Source: Chitinophaga polysaccharea (lineage in GTDB: Bacteria > Bacteroidota > Bacteroidia > Chitinophagales > Chitinophagaceae). From it: a stretch of 64,000 bases of DNA. The stretch spans positions 1,240,001 through 1,304,000 of the forward strand of contig NZ_VIWO01000001.1 of assembly GCF_007829335.1 (NCBI RefSeq). Direction: 5' to 3'. Both the position numbers and the translations under genes were made by a program. Each line of letters begins with the position of its first letter. Position 1 is the stretch's first letter. The notes beneath the pieces were generated by a model, which saw nothing but the letters and a program-made list of their open reading frames with translations, was not told the origin of the DNA and did no database searches. Below are positions 42,838 through 51,590 of this stretch, piece after piece.

Positions 42838-43878
42838 TTATTTAGGCCTGTATTTGGTGGCCTTAAAGATTTCCGTCATATCTTTCGATTCCATTAATTG
42901 CTGCAAGGTAACCTCCTTGTGCTCATTCATATATTTCTTTATGATCTGCCAGCCCACGAAATTGGCGATTTTGCCTGGAGCGCCCTCGGGCATGCCCTGT
43001 GTAGAAGGGCCATCACCCACAAAATGATTGATTTGCTGCCAGTCGCTGGAGTACACCAGGTTATTCTGCACAAAAAACTGCCAGATCATCTGCTCATTGT
43101 CATAGCACCAGTCCAGCTGACTCTTGGTATATCCCAGTTTCACGGTGTCTGGAGTACCGGGGAGTACCTTATCCAGGAAATACTGTTGCTTACCCGCTTC
43201 CATCATCTGTTCCAGCAGGTTCGCATTTTTACGCGCAGGGGGATATAATTGTTGCTGTATCACCTGCATACAGTTGGTGGTAATGTACTCGGGGGCAAAG
43301 CGGCGTATCATATAATCCGGGTAGTCAGGGATCTGGGCATAGGGAGGAAAGTCAGCTCCCATGTACATATCCAGCCCTATTCCCAGGATAGTGTCCACTG
43401 TAATGGCACCATAATTGGCTATTCCCGAAATAAAAGTGACCACTTTTGGCGGATGAAAGAAAGGAATATAATATTTAATATACCGGAAACACTGTGCCAG
43501 CTGAGCGTTTAGCGCAGACCCGTCGCCAAATTTTGCCTGTACCGATTGTTCCAGGTGACGGAAGTCGGGTGTGGTCAGGAACATATGCAGCTGTTGCTGT
43601 ACCGTACTGCTGCTATCGGAATAGGCGCCCAGGTTCATAATATCCGTTACATACAGGGGCAGAAATACCGGGTAGCTGGCATGTAGCCTCGCAAGACCGG
43701 GTTGCATGGCAGTGGTGTCGATAGTGAACAGGGCCGAATCAAAGCGCGATACACTAACGGTCATGGGTATATGACTTACGTCCGGGGCTTTGGGCCCCGA
43801 TGTACAGGCCGCCATCCCCAGCAGGGCAATCAGGCTGGCTGTCAGCAGGGTATATTTATTAATGTAACTTTGCATCAC
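42838..43878 (-). CDS. gldB: gliding-motility lipoprotein GldB
   Basis: GldB is an essential gliding/type IX secretion-associated lipoprotein in Flavobacterium johnsoniae. The lipobox LGMAAC (Cys near residue 25) follows a standard signal. Family marks are SVSRFDSALFTID, YPVFLPLYVTDIMNLG, IKYYIPFFHPPKVVTFISGIANYGAITVDTILGIGLDMYMGADFPPYAQ and PDYMIRRFAPEYI. At 346 residues it has usual length. The fold was likened to a metallopeptidase in family descriptions, but I do not see an intact HExxH here. It is transcribed divergently from a beta-barrel gene, with a small palindrome between them. gldC is not present in the window. Confidence 0.85.
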   Translation of the reverse strand: MMQSYINKYTLLTASLIALLGMAACTSGPKAPDVSHIPMTVSVSRFDSALFTIDTTAMQPGLARLHASYPVFLPLYVTDIMNLGAYSDSSSTVQQQLHMFLTTPDFRHLEQSVQAKFGDGSALNAQLAQCFRYIKYYIPFFHPPKVVTFISGIANYGAITVDTILGIGLDMYMGADFPPYAQIPDYPDYMIRRFAPEYITTNCMQVIQQQLYPPARKNANLLEQMMEAGKQQYFLDKVLPGTPDTVKLGYTKSQLDWCYDNEQMIWQFFVQNNLVYSSDWQQINHFVGDGPSTQGMPEGAPGKIANFVGWQIIKKYMNEHKEVTLQQLMESKDMTEIFKATKYRPK

Positions 43879-43893
43879 TCTTAAAACTCATCT

Positions 43894-43916
43894 AAGGTAA
43901 AATTATTATTTACCTT
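43894..43916. promoter_or_regulatory. inverted repeat in the divergent gldB/beta-barrel promoter region
   Basis: Arms AAGGTAAA and TTTACCTT (8 bp each, perfect) around 7 nt, midway in a 70-bp divergent gap. It has the shape of a dimeric regulator site. Function is not known. Confidence 0.35.
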
Positions 43917-43948
43917 GTATTATAAAAAATTGTGAACTAGCATCATCT

Positions 43949-44638
43949 ATGAAGAAGATTCTCTTTTTGCTGGCCATTACGGGTATCACACAGGTAAGTA
44001 TGGGTCAGTATGGCGGCCCCCGGGCTTTCAGACATGGAACCAGGCTGGGATTTACATTGAACCCGATGATATCGGTGTTAAAACCGCAGGAATCGGGCGT
44101 AAACCGCAACAGTGCTAAGGCTGGGCTTAATTTCGGGCTCATGGCCGACTTTAACCTCAACGACAGGGGCACCTATGCCCTCTCCTCGGGATTCCAGGTG
44201 ATGCTGGCAGGCAGCAAGCTGCAATACGATGCCGGTAAAGGATTGAGCAGCTATAGCGGCAATACGGCCGAATATAATATGAAGCTCACCTATATCGAAA
44301 TCCCCGTAGCGCTGAAACTGAAGTCGGTGCCCATGGAAAATGATATCGTGTGGTGGGGGCAATTTGGTAGCTACCTCGATTTCCCGGTGAGCGGCCGTGC
44401 CAATGTGGTGAGTGGCAGCCAGTCGTACGACCGGGTAAATATCCTGTCGGACATGAACCGCATTAACATTGGTATGTTGATAGGAGGAGGCGTAGAATAT
44501 CCACTGGGCGAGAATTTGACCGGCCTGGTGGGCGTTACCTACCAGAACGGGTTTGTAGATGTAACCCGCAATGCAAAATGGAATGATGGCAGGGTAAATA
44601 TGAATAACTTCGCCCTGCGGCTGGGAATATTCTTCTAG
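43949..44638 (+). CDS. small outer-membrane beta-barrel protein (PorT-like)
   Basis: Predicted 8-stranded outer-membrane barrel. A Sec signal peptide (MKKILFLLAITGITQVSMG) precedes GTRLGFTLNPMISVLKPQ. Later strands NFGLMADFNLNDRGTYALSSGFQVML, LTYIEIPVALKLK, IGMLIGGGVEYPLGENLTGLVGVTYQNGFVDV and a C-terminal FALRLGIFF (terminal Phe) are typical of the outer-membrane protein family that includes PorT/SprT. PorT is a type IX secretion component, and the gldB neighbour makes that attractive, but many unrelated proteins share this fold, so the assignment is left general. Confidence 0.7.
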   Translation: MKKILFLLAITGITQVSMGQYGGPRAFRHGTRLGFTLNPMISVLKPQESGVNRNSAKAGLNFGLMADFNLNDRGTYALSSGFQVMLAGSKLQYDAGKGLSSYSGNTAEYNMKLTYIEIPVALKLKSVPMENDIVWWGQFGSYLDFPVSGRANVVSGSQSYDRVNILSDMNRINIGMLIGGGVEYPLGENLTGLVGVTYQNGFVDVTRNAKWNDGRVNMNNFALRLGIFF

Positions 44639-44669
44639 CCGTTTTTTTGAATCAGCTCACTTTATTACT

Positions 44670-46337
44670 ATGAATATTATACTGGCGCAACAGAATTATC
44701 ATATAGGCAATTTCGAGAAAAATACAGAGAAGATTATAGCCGGCATCCAGGCGGCCAAAGCACAGGGCGCCGACCTGGTCGTGTTTTCAGAGTTGTGCGT
44801 TTGCGGATATCCTCCGCGTGATTTCCTGGAGTTTGAAGACTTTATCGCACAGTGCCACAAAGCCATTGATGTGATTAAAACACATACCAGCGATATCGCC
44901 GTTTTAGTAGGCGCCCCGGCCCGGAACGCACAACGGGAAGGGAAAGACCTCTTTAATGCGGCCTGGTTCCTGTACGAGGGGGAAGTAAAACAGGTCGTTC
45001 ACAAAACCCTGTTGCCTACCTACGATGTATTTGATGAATACCGGTATTTCGAGCCTTCTTACGAATGGAACATTATTCCATTTAAAGGAAAAAAGCTGGC
45101 CGTCACCATCTGTGAAGATATCTGGAACCTGGGAGATAATCCCCTGTACCGTATCTGTCCGATGGATCAGCTGATTGCCCAGGAGCCGGATGTAATGATT
45201 AACCTTTCTGCTTCTCCGTTTGACTATGACCATGATGAAGACAGGAAGGAAATTATCCTGGCCAATGTATTAAAATACAAGATTCCGCTGTATTACTGTA
45301 ATACCGTGGGTTCCCAGACAGAAATTGTATTCGATGGTGGCTCCCTGATTTATGATGCCCAGGGCAATATCGTTAAAGAACTACCTTACTTCGAAGAGGC
45401 GATGGGAGGCATAGAGCTGGAAAAGCTGGTGGGTAGCAATTTACCACCGGTGAAACCTTCCGGCTTTACACCGCTCATGGCGCTGGAGTTCGATCATAAT
45501 ATTCACCGTATTTACGATGCACTGGTGATGGGCATTCGCGATTATTTTGGTAAAATGGGCTTTACCAAAGCCATCCTGGGCTCTTCCGGCGGTATTGACA
45601 GCGCAGTTACCCTGGCTATTGCCTGCGAGGCATTGGGTAAAGATAATGTGAGGGCTGTATTGATGCCTTCTCCCTATTCTACCAGCCACTCTGTAGATGA
45701 TGCCGTGGCACTGTCCAGGAACCTGGGCAACCCTTACGATATCATTCGCATTAATGATATCTACGAAACCTTCCTGGCCACGCTGGAGCCTTATTTTAAA
45801 GGGCTGCCATTTAATGTGGCGGAAGAAAATACCCAATCCCGTATCAGGGGAAATCTCTTAATGGGCTTGTCTAACAAATTTGGCTATATCTTGCTGAATA
45901 CCTCCAACAAGAGCGAGTTGTCTACCGGTTATGGTACTTTATATGGCGATATGGCGGGAGGTTTGTCTGTTTTGGGAGATGTGTATAAGATGCAGGTATA
46001 TTCCCTGGCACGGTATATTAACCGGGAGAAAGAGATCATACCGGCGAATATTATTGATAAGGCGCCATCAGCAGAGCTGCGCCCTGATCAGAAAGACAGC
46101 GACAGCTTACCAGACTACGCGATACTGGATCGCATCCTGTATCAGTATATTGAGCGCCGTCAGGGCCCTCGTGAAATTGTAGCACAGGGCTTCGACTCGG
46201 CGTTGGTTTCGCGGACCTTAAAGATGGTGAACACCAATGAATACAAGCGAAATCAATTCTGCCCCATTATCCGGGTATCTTCCAAGGCTTTTGGTGTGGG
46301 CCGCAGGGTACCTATTGTGGGGAAATATCTTAGTTGA
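44670..46337 (+). CDS. nadE: glutamine-dependent NAD+ synthase
   Basis: Final step of NAD+ biosynthesis: ATP-dependent amidation of nicotinate adenine dinucleotide with glutamine as N donor. Residues 1-270 are the nitrilase-type amidase domain with catalytic Glu in FSELCVCGYP, Lys in KTLLPTYDVFDEYRYF and Cys in VTICEDIWN. Residues 280-555 are the synthase domain with the ATP PP-loop ILGSSGGIDSAVTLAIA, then NTSNKSELSTGYGTLYGDMAGGLSVLGDVYK. At 555 residues it is the standard two-domain form. It starts 31 bp after the barrel gene, possibly in the same operon. Confidence 0.96.
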   Translation: MNIILAQQNYHIGNFEKNTEKIIAGIQAAKAQGADLVVFSELCVCGYPPRDFLEFEDFIAQCHKAIDVIKTHTSDIAVLVGAPARNAQREGKDLFNAAWFLYEGEVKQVVHKTLLPTYDVFDEYRYFEPSYEWNIIPFKGKKLAVTICEDIWNLGDNPLYRICPMDQLIAQEPDVMINLSASPFDYDHDEDRKEIILANVLKYKIPLYYCNTVGSQTEIVFDGGSLIYDAQGNIVKELPYFEEAMGGIELEKLVGSNLPPVKPSGFTPLMALEFDHNIHRIYDALVMGIRDYFGKMGFTKAILGSSGGIDSAVTLAIACEALGKDNVRAVLMPSPYSTSHSVDDAVALSRNLGNPYDIIRINDIYETFLATLEPYFKGLPFNVAEENTQSRIRGNLLMGLSNKFGYILLNTSNKSELSTGYGTLYGDMAGGLSVLGDVYKMQVYSLARYINREKEIIPANIIDKAPSAELRPDQKDSDSLPDYAILDRILYQYIERRQGPREIVAQGFDSALVSRTLKMVNTNEYKRNQFCPIIRVSSKAFGVGRRVPIVGKYLS

Positions 46338-46369
46338 GCTGAAAGCGATATGGCTTTTCGCTCTTTTAT

Positions 46370-46377
46370 TATCTTTG
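46370..46377 (+). promoter_or_regulatory. candidate -7 element for serS
   Basis: TATCTTTG matches the Bacteroidota TAnnTTTG element and would start transcription about 15-20 nt before the serS ATG. No TTG is found at the expected upstream distance, so this is a half-match. Confidence 0.35.
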
Positions 46378-46399
46378 TCAAAATTTTATCATACAACAC

Positions 46400-47668
46400 A
46401 TGTTACAAGTACCGTTTATACGTCAAAATAAAGAATTTGTGCTGGAGCGTCTGGCCTTTAAGAATTTCAAAGAACTGGAAGTAGTGGAAGAAGTGTTGGC
46501 CCTGGACGACAAGCGCAAGAAATTAACCCTGGAATACGATGAAACCCAAGCACAGGTAAACAGTTTGTCTAAAGAAATAGGGAAACTGATGGCGCAGGGC
46601 AAGAAAGAAGAAGGAGAAGCGCAGCGTGCTGCTGTAGCGGCTTTGAAAGACCGCCTGGGACCTGTAAATGAAGAATTGAATGCTACTGAAAAGGCATTGC
46701 ACGATACCCTGGTAAAGCTGCCTAACCTGCCTGCTGCGATGGTGCCCGCCGGTAAAACGCCCGAAGAAAACGAAATCGTGCGCAGCGGCGGTAAGATTCC
46801 TGACCTGTATGCAGGCGCTGTTCCTCACTGGGACCTGGCGAAACAATATGACCTGATTGACTTTGAGCTGGGCAACAAAATTACCGGCAGCGGTTTTCCT
46901 GTTTTCAAAAACAGGGGCGCCCGTTTACAACGCGCTTTAATCCAGTATTTCCTGGATTATAATACCAGCAACGGGTATACCGAATACGCGCCACCTTACC
47001 TGGTAAACGAAGCCTCTGCTTATGGCACTGGTCAGCTGCCCGACAAAGAAGGCCAGATGTATCATGCCACGGAAGATAACTACTATCTCATTCCTACGGC
47101 AGAAGTACCGGTAACCAATATCTATCGCGATGAAATCGTGAAAGATACCGATCTGCCCATCAAAATGACGGCCTATACGCCCTGCTTCCGCCGCGAAGCC
47201 GGTTCTTATGGTAAAGATGTACGTGGATTAAACCGGGTGCACCAGTTTGATAAAGTAGAAATTGTACAGCTGGTACATCCCGAAAAATCTTTTGAGGCGC
47301 TGGATGAAATGATTGCGCATGTGGAAACGCTGCTGAACCAGCTGGAGCTGCCTTATCGTATTCTGCGCTTATGCGCCGGCGATATGAGCTTCACCTCTGC
47401 CATCACCTACGACTTCGAAGTGTATAGCGCCGCCCAGCAAAAATGGCTGGAAGTGAGCTCTGTGAGCAACTTTGAAGCGTACCAGACCAATCGTATGAAA
47501 ATACGCTTCAAGGAAAACAATGGTAAGCCGCAGTTAGTGCATTCCCTGAATGGCAGCTCCCTGGCGTTGCCCCGTATTCTTGCCTGCCTGTTGGAAAACA
47601 ACCAGACAGCTGAAGGTATCCAGGTGCCAACCGTGCTGCAGTCTTACTTTGGTAGCCATATGATATAA
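46400..47668 (+). CDS. serS: serine--tRNA ligase
   Basis: Class II aminoacyl-tRNA synthetase charging tRNA-Ser (and tRNA-Sec in species having it). Residues about 1-110 form the long antiparallel coiled coil that grips the tRNA extra arm (LDDKRKKLTLEYDETQAQVNSLSKEIGKLMAQGKKEEGE). The catalytic domain has motif 2 in CFRREAGSYGKDVRGLNRVHQFDKVE and motif 3 in NGSSLALPRILACLLENNQ. TAEVPVTN (TxE serine-binding motif) is near residue 232. At 422 residues it has standard length. A hairpin follows the stop. Confidence 0.97.
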   Translation: MLQVPFIRQNKEFVLERLAFKNFKELEVVEEVLALDDKRKKLTLEYDETQAQVNSLSKEIGKLMAQGKKEEGEAQRAAVAALKDRLGPVNEELNATEKALHDTLVKLPNLPAAMVPAGKTPEENEIVRSGGKIPDLYAGAVPHWDLAKQYDLIDFELGNKITGSGFPVFKNRGARLQRALIQYFLDYNTSNGYTEYAPPYLVNEASAYGTGQLPDKEGQMYHATEDNYYLIPTAEVPVTNIYRDEIVKDTDLPIKMTAYTPCFRREAGSYGKDVRGLNRVHQFDKVEIVQLVHPEKSFEALDEMIAHVETLLNQLELPYRILRLCAGDMSFTSAITYDFEVYSAAQQKWLEVSSVSNFEAYQTNRMKIRFKENNGKPQLVHSLNGSSLALPRILACLLENNQTAEGIQVPTVLQSYFGSHMI

Positions 47669-47678
47669 TTACCCACAA

Positions 47679-47712
47679 TGATCTGGTGGCCAGAACGCTG
47701 GTCACCAGATCA
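47679..47712 (+). terminator. hairpin after serS
   Basis: A 10-bp perfect outer stem (47679-47688 with 47703-47712) continues, after one mismatch, into a 4-bp inner stem with an AACG loop. There is no T-run, so termination efficiency is unclear. It also separates serS from the acetyltransferase gene. Confidence 0.5.
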
Positions 47713-47732
47713 TCGGATATGCCGATGTGTAC

Positions 47733-48281
47733 ATGAAACATTTCCTTCCCAATGGCGATGAACTCATTATTCGCCCGCCTGTATTACAGGATGCAGCAGG
47801 GCTGCTGGCCAGCTTCCAGCGCCTGACCCGGGAAACGGACTTTCTCCTTTTTACCCACCGTGAGTCATTGGAGCTGGATATCCACTCCGAACAGGATTAT
47901 ATCCAGGGCTATCTCGATAATCCCCATCAACTCTTATTACTGGCTATCGTAAAAGGTAATATTGTAGGCTCTGTCAATGTTAACCACAGCGGTTTACATA
48001 AAAAGGCCCACTCTGCAGAAATGGGCATTGCCGTAGAAAGCCAGTGGAATAACATGGGAATAGGCCGCCGACTGATGACCGCTATGCTACGCTGGGCGGA
48101 AGAACGCCCGGATTTATACCTGCTTTCCCTACAGGTATTTGCTACCAACGAAAAAGCCATGCAGTTATACCGCAACTTCGGTTTTATGGAGTGTGGACGC
48201 CTGCCCCGCGGCATCCTGCAAAAAAATGGCGCCTATGTAGACCTGATCACTATGTACCTGCAAATAAAACCACTGCCATAA
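47733..48281 (+). CDS. GNAT family N-acetyltransferase
   Basis: Acyltransferase using acetyl-CoA; target unknown. The GNAT core is at residues about 85-160: LLLAIVKGNIVGSVNVNH, then AEMGIAVESQWNNMGIGRRLMTAMLRWAEE, where the acetyl-CoA loop is N-N-M-G-I-G-R, and LYLLSLQVFATNEKAMQLYRNFGFMECGRLPRG, typical of RimJ/RimL-like enzymes. The ATG at 47733 is preferred to a GTG at 47727. It may act on ribosomal proteins or small amines. The MoeB-like gene follows 35 bp later. Confidence 0.88.
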   Translation: MKHFLPNGDELIIRPPVLQDAAGLLASFQRLTRETDFLLFTHRESLELDIHSEQDYIQGYLDNPHQLLLLAIVKGNIVGSVNVNHSGLHKKAHSAEMGIAVESQWNNMGIGRRLMTAMLRWAEERPDLYLLSLQVFATNEKAMQLYRNFGFMECGRLPRGILQKNGAYVDLITMYLQIKPLP

Positions 48282-48316
48282 TTACTGGAATACGATTATT
48301 TTTAACGTCTAAAACC

Positions 48317-49408
48317 ATGCGCATGGACCGATATGACCGTCAAACCCGGTTGGAGGGATTTGGACCACAGAAACAGGCATTATTACAACAAGCCAAAGTA
48401 TTGGTAATAGGCGCTGGTGGCCTGGGCGTACCCGTATTACAGTATCTGACTGCCATGGGCATTGGCCGTATTGGTATCGTGGAGCATGATATGGTATCTG
48501 TTACCAACCTGCAAAGGCAAGTACTTTATCATACCGCCGATCAGGGACAACCTAAAGTAACCCTGGCCGCAAAACGCCTGCAGGCACTGAATCCAGAGGT
48601 TACCCATGTAGTACACGATACCTGGCTCACTACCGAAAACGCCCTGGCGCTTTTTGCCGCTTATGATGTGATTGTTGATTGCTCCGATAATTTCGGTACC
48701 CGCTACCTGGTCAATGATGCCTGTGTAATTACCGGGAAACCACTGGTATATGGTGCTATCTATAAATACGAGGGACAGGTAAGTGTGTTTAACTACCAGG
48801 AAGGGGCTACCTACCGTTGCCTGTTTCCCGAACCGCCCGAAAGCGGTGAAATGCTGAACTGCAGCGATATTGGGGTGCTAGGCGTATTACCCGGCATCAT
48901 TGGTTGTTACCAGGCCAATGAAACCGTAAAGGTGATCACAGGTATTGGAACACCCTTGCGCAACCAGTTAATGACCATTGATACGCTGCATAATAACCAC
49001 GTGGTATTTAACATCTCTCCAGTAGCTGCCAACCGGCAGATAACTGCTTTACAGGCCAACTACAAACAAACCGTTTGCGAGGTGGCCGGCGTACAATCCT
49101 TATCTGTGGACGAACTGGCGCAGTGGCAGGAAAATAATACCCGCTTTACCCTACTGGATGTGCGGGAGATAGATGAGTGGGATATTTGCCATATATCACC
49201 TTCGCTGCATATTCCCATGGGAGAAGTGATGCAACGGATCGCCGCATTACCGGCCGATATGCCGATAGCGGTGCTTTGTCACCATGGTATGCGTAGCCGC
49301 GCCGTGGCGCAACGCCTGGTAGCAGCGGGTTTCAAACGAATATACAATGTGGAGGGCGGTATTCATGCCTGGGCTTGTGTCATAGATGACCAAATGCAAA
49401 CTTACTAA
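48317..49408 (+). CDS. moeB: MoeB/ThiF-type adenylyltransferase fused to a rhodanese domain
   Basis: E1-like enzyme that adenylates the C-terminal glycine of MoaD, with a rhodanese domain that can supply sulfur for the thiocarboxylate. The ATP-binding VIGAGGLGVPVLQYLTAMGIGRIGIVEHD is near residues 30-58. VDCSDNFGTRYLVNDACV and the NCSDIGVLGVLPGIIG loop with the conserved Cys follow. Only one of the usual Zn CxxC pairs is suggested (YRCLFPEPPE), so zinc binding is doubtful. From about residue 275, LLDVREIDEWDICHI and VLCHHGMRSRAVAQRLVAAGFKRIYNVEGGIHAW form the rhodanese with active-site Cys in CHHGMRS. The start at 48317 (or 48323) avoids overlap with the acetyltransferase gene. Yeast Uba4 has the same domain pair. 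Confidence 0.88.
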   Translation: MRMDRYDRQTRLEGFGPQKQALLQQAKVLVIGAGGLGVPVLQYLTAMGIGRIGIVEHDMVSVTNLQRQVLYHTADQGQPKVTLAAKRLQALNPEVTHVVHDTWLTTENALALFAAYDVIVDCSDNFGTRYLVNDACVITGKPLVYGAIYKYEGQVSVFNYQEGATYRCLFPEPPESGEMLNCSDIGVLGVLPGIIGCYQANETVKVITGIGTPLRNQLMTIDTLHNNHVVFNISPVAANRQITALQANYKQTVCEVAGVQSLSVDELAQWQENNTRFTLLDVREIDEWDICHISPSLHIPMGEVMQRIAALPADMPIAVLCHHGMRSRAVAQRLVAAGFKRIYNVEGGIHAWACVIDDQMQTY

Positions 49409-49410
49409 CT

Positions 49411-50154
49411 GTGATAGCAGAACTCTGTTTACTTTTTTTCCTGGTAGCACTGGCTTATTCTGCAGCGGGCTTTGGCGGCGGATCGAGTTACCTGGCCATG
49501 CTGGCATTATGGAGTGTAGATTTTCAACTGATGAAATCTACGGCATTAATATGTAATGTGGCTGTGGTAATTGGAGGTGTATATCATTTTTACAGGAGTG
49601 GTCATTTGCCATTGAAAAAAGCCTGGCAGTTGTCGCTGATCAGCGTGCCCCTGGCATTTGTGGGTAGTTACCTGCCTTTGAAGCAGGCTACCTTTTTCCT
49701 GTTGCTGGGAGTGGCTCTTACGCTGGCGGCGCTGGTGATGTGTTACCGGCTGTTTTTTGAGCGGGAAGAGCCTATTATTCCCGCCAACAGGGGTAATGGA
49801 GTGGTATATGGCGTTATCGGCGGCGCTATAGGCCTGCTGTCGGGCATGACCGGCATAGGCGGTGGCATATATCTATCGCCGGTGCTGCGTTTGGGAAAAT
49901 ATGATACCGCCAAGAATATAGCGGGTTTGAGCAGCTTTTTTATCCTGGTTAATTCCATTGCCGGGCTATGCGGACAGGCCGCCAAACACGCTATTGTATT
50001 CGACTGGAAGTTTACAGGGCCTTTGCTGCTAGCGGTTATTTTAGGTGGACAGATAGGCGCACGCCTGAGTGCTAAAGTGCTGAAACCCAGGTGGGTGGCT
50101 GGCGCTACCGCGATGCTGATCTTATATGCCGGGGTGAGAATGTTGATCAAATAG
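49411..50154 (+). CDS. TSUP family (TauE/SafE) membrane transporter
   Basis: Inner-membrane permease of the sulfite/sulfoacetate exporter superfamily, seven to eight hydrophobic segments over 247 residues. It begins at a GTG 2 bp after the MoeB-rhodanese stop (translational coupling likely). Family marks are AAGFGGGSSYLAMLALWSVD near the N-terminus and VIGGAIGLLSGMTGIGGGIYLSPVLRLG in the second half, the two inverted glycine-rich halves of TSUP proteins. It may export a sulfur compound connected with thiocarboxylate chemistry or sulfite; this is inference from the Moco setting. Substrate is not visible. Confidence 0.87.
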   Translation: MIAELCLLFFLVALAYSAAGFGGGSSYLAMLALWSVDFQLMKSTALICNVAVVIGGVYHFYRSGHLPLKKAWQLSLISVPLAFVGSYLPLKQATFFLLLGVALTLAALVMCYRLFFEREEPIIPANRGNGVVYGVIGGAIGLLSGMTGIGGGIYLSPVLRLGKYDTAKNIAGLSSFFILVNSIAGLCGQAAKHAIVFDWKFTGPLLLAVILGGQIGARLSAKVLKPRWVAGATAMLILYAGVRMLIK

Positions 50155-50156
50155 CA

Positions 50157-51146
50157 TTATCCTCCAATCACAGACATACTTTCCATATACTTTTCTGCAT
50201 GGTGCTTTTCGGCTTCAAAGCCATTGGCAAATCGCTGATGGATGGCCAATTGTATGGCGCTTAACAGCAATGGTTGCTGTGCCGGGTCTCTCATTATTTC
50301 CTTTACATTCAGCACATCATTGCCGTACAGGCAGGTTTTCATACTACCGGTAGCGGATATACGAAGCCGGTTACAGGTGCCGCAAAATGTGCGGCTATAG
50401 GCAGGAATGACGCCAATATTGCCTTTATGCCCCGGAATGTGGTAGTTGAGCGAAGTAGAATGTGGCGCATCGGCTATTTTCTCTAATGGATATGCTGCGC
50501 TGATGGTATCCAGTATTTTCTGATAATGCCAGTTAATACCGGAAAACAGGTGTCCCTGGCCATTGAAAGGCATTTCTTCTATGAATCGCACCGACAAGGC
50601 ATGGTCGCGGGTAAGGGCGGCGAAGTCGGTGAGTTCATCCGTATTCACATTTTCCATCACCACCACGTTGATTTTTACCTGCATTTGTTGTTGGAGCAGG
50701 CTTTGCAGGGTATCCACCACAGCGGCGTATTTATCGCGCCGGGTAATTTGCAAGAAACGATCGGCCCGGAGGGTGTCCAGGCTCAGGTTAATATGCCGGA
50801 TGCCCAGTGCTTGCAGTGCGGGAATATAAGGTTGGGTAAGCACGCCATTGGTGGTAACGGCAATTTCATCAATGCCCGGGATCCGGGTTATTTTTTCGAG
50901 CAATTGCATCAAACCCGGTCTGAGAAAGGGTTCTCCACCGGTGATCCGAACTTTGGAAATACCAGCGCCGGCTAATGTTTGCAATAAAAGTAATATTTCT
51001 TCATCGTTGAGTAATGCCTTACTGTTAACGAAGTGCATATGTTCCGGCATGCAGTAGGTACAACGGAGGTTGCACCGGTCTGTTACCGATAGCCGAACAT
51101 AGTCGATCGTGCGATGATGTGCATCTGTAAGCATGCGTGTTAGCAA
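50157..51146 (-). CDS. moaA: GTP 3',8-cyclase (molybdenum cofactor step 1)
   Basis: Radical-SAM enzyme that with MoaC converts GTP to cyclic pyranopterin monophosphate. The N-terminal cluster cysteines are C25, C29 and C32 in VTDRCNLRCTYCMPE. The C-terminal second 4Fe-4S cluster motif is FCGTCNRLRISATGSMKTCLYGND. The chain ends in Gly-Gly, essential for MoaA activity. VRITGGEPFLRPGL and ITTN-type segments (AVTTNGVLTQ) are present. At 329 residues it is complete. It overlaps the upstream 123-residue gene by 7 bp on the minus strand. Confidence 0.96.
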   Translation of the reverse strand: MLTRMLTDAHHRTIDYVRLSVTDRCNLRCTYCMPEHMHFVNSKALLNDEEILLLLQTLAGAGISKVRITGGEPFLRPGLMQLLEKITRIPGIDEIAVTTNGVLTQPYIPALQALGIRHINLSLDTLRADRFLQITRRDKYAAVVDTLQSLLQQQMQVKINVVVMENVNTDELTDFAALTRDHALSVRFIEEMPFNGQGHLFSGINWHYQKILDTISAAYPLEKIADAPHSTSLNYHIPGHKGNIGVIPAYSRTFCGTCNRLRISATGSMKTCLYGNDVLNVKEIMRDPAQQPLLLSAIQLAIHQRFANGFEAEKHHAEKYMESMSVIGG

Positions 51147-51511
51147 TTTTTGCCGGCCATAGGATTGTCAAATGACTGGCTATCATCCTCGTCTCTGTCA
51201 GTAAGACACTTAAAATCTTTTTCTACCAGTACCTTCAGTTCCGAACCATCATGGTTGGGTAACGTCAGTTCAAAACCTACCTGGTCTGGCGGATACCACG
51301 CATCCAGCTGTGGAAGCGGCAATAGGAGGTGTACCCCATCTTGTTCCATTTTAATAATGGGATCGGTAATATCTTTTCCCCGTATGCAGAAGTGAAGCGT
51401 GCCGGCGCCGATATGCGTGATAGATTCCACTTTTCCTACATTTTGGAGAAGTTCCAGATCTGTTTTGTCCAGCCGGTACCTGATGCTATTACCTCGTATC
51501 CTGATTTTCAT
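51140..51511 (-). CDS. conserved small protein of unknown function linked to moaA
   Basis: A 123-residue soluble protein, no signal peptide or membrane segment. It begins MKIRIRGNSIRYRLDKTDLELLQNVGKVESITHIG and ends in an acidic tail with one Cys (KCLTDRDEDDSQSFDNP) plus a terminal Lys-Asn-Cys. The overall pattern is a predicted small beta-rich fold. I recall similar proteins beside molybdenum-cofactor genes in Bacteroidota, but I cannot name a function. The 7-bp overlap with moaA on the same strand suggests translational coupling, so a role in Moco assembly or sulfur delivery is a reasonable inference. Confidence 0.65.
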   Translation of the reverse strand: MKIRIRGNSIRYRLDKTDLELLQNVGKVESITHIGAGTLHFCIRGKDITDPIIKMEQDGVHLLLPLPQLDAWYPPDQVGFELTLPNHDGSELKVLVEKDFKCLTDRDEDDSQSFDNPMAGKNC

Positions 51512-51590
51512 AAAAAATGCTTTATCTGCCGTACTAAAATTACTACTTTATCGGGGCTATATTGTAGTTTTAACGAACAATTTAACCGGT

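Noticed and set aside
43949-44638. Firm assignment as PorT of the type IX secretion system
   Set aside because: Only the general barrel fold is visible, and this fold is shared by many unrelated outer-membrane proteins.
49411-50154. TSUP transporter as a molybdate importer
   Set aside because: Molybdate uptake uses ABC-type ModABC; the TSUP halves seen here fit organosulfur or sulfite transport.
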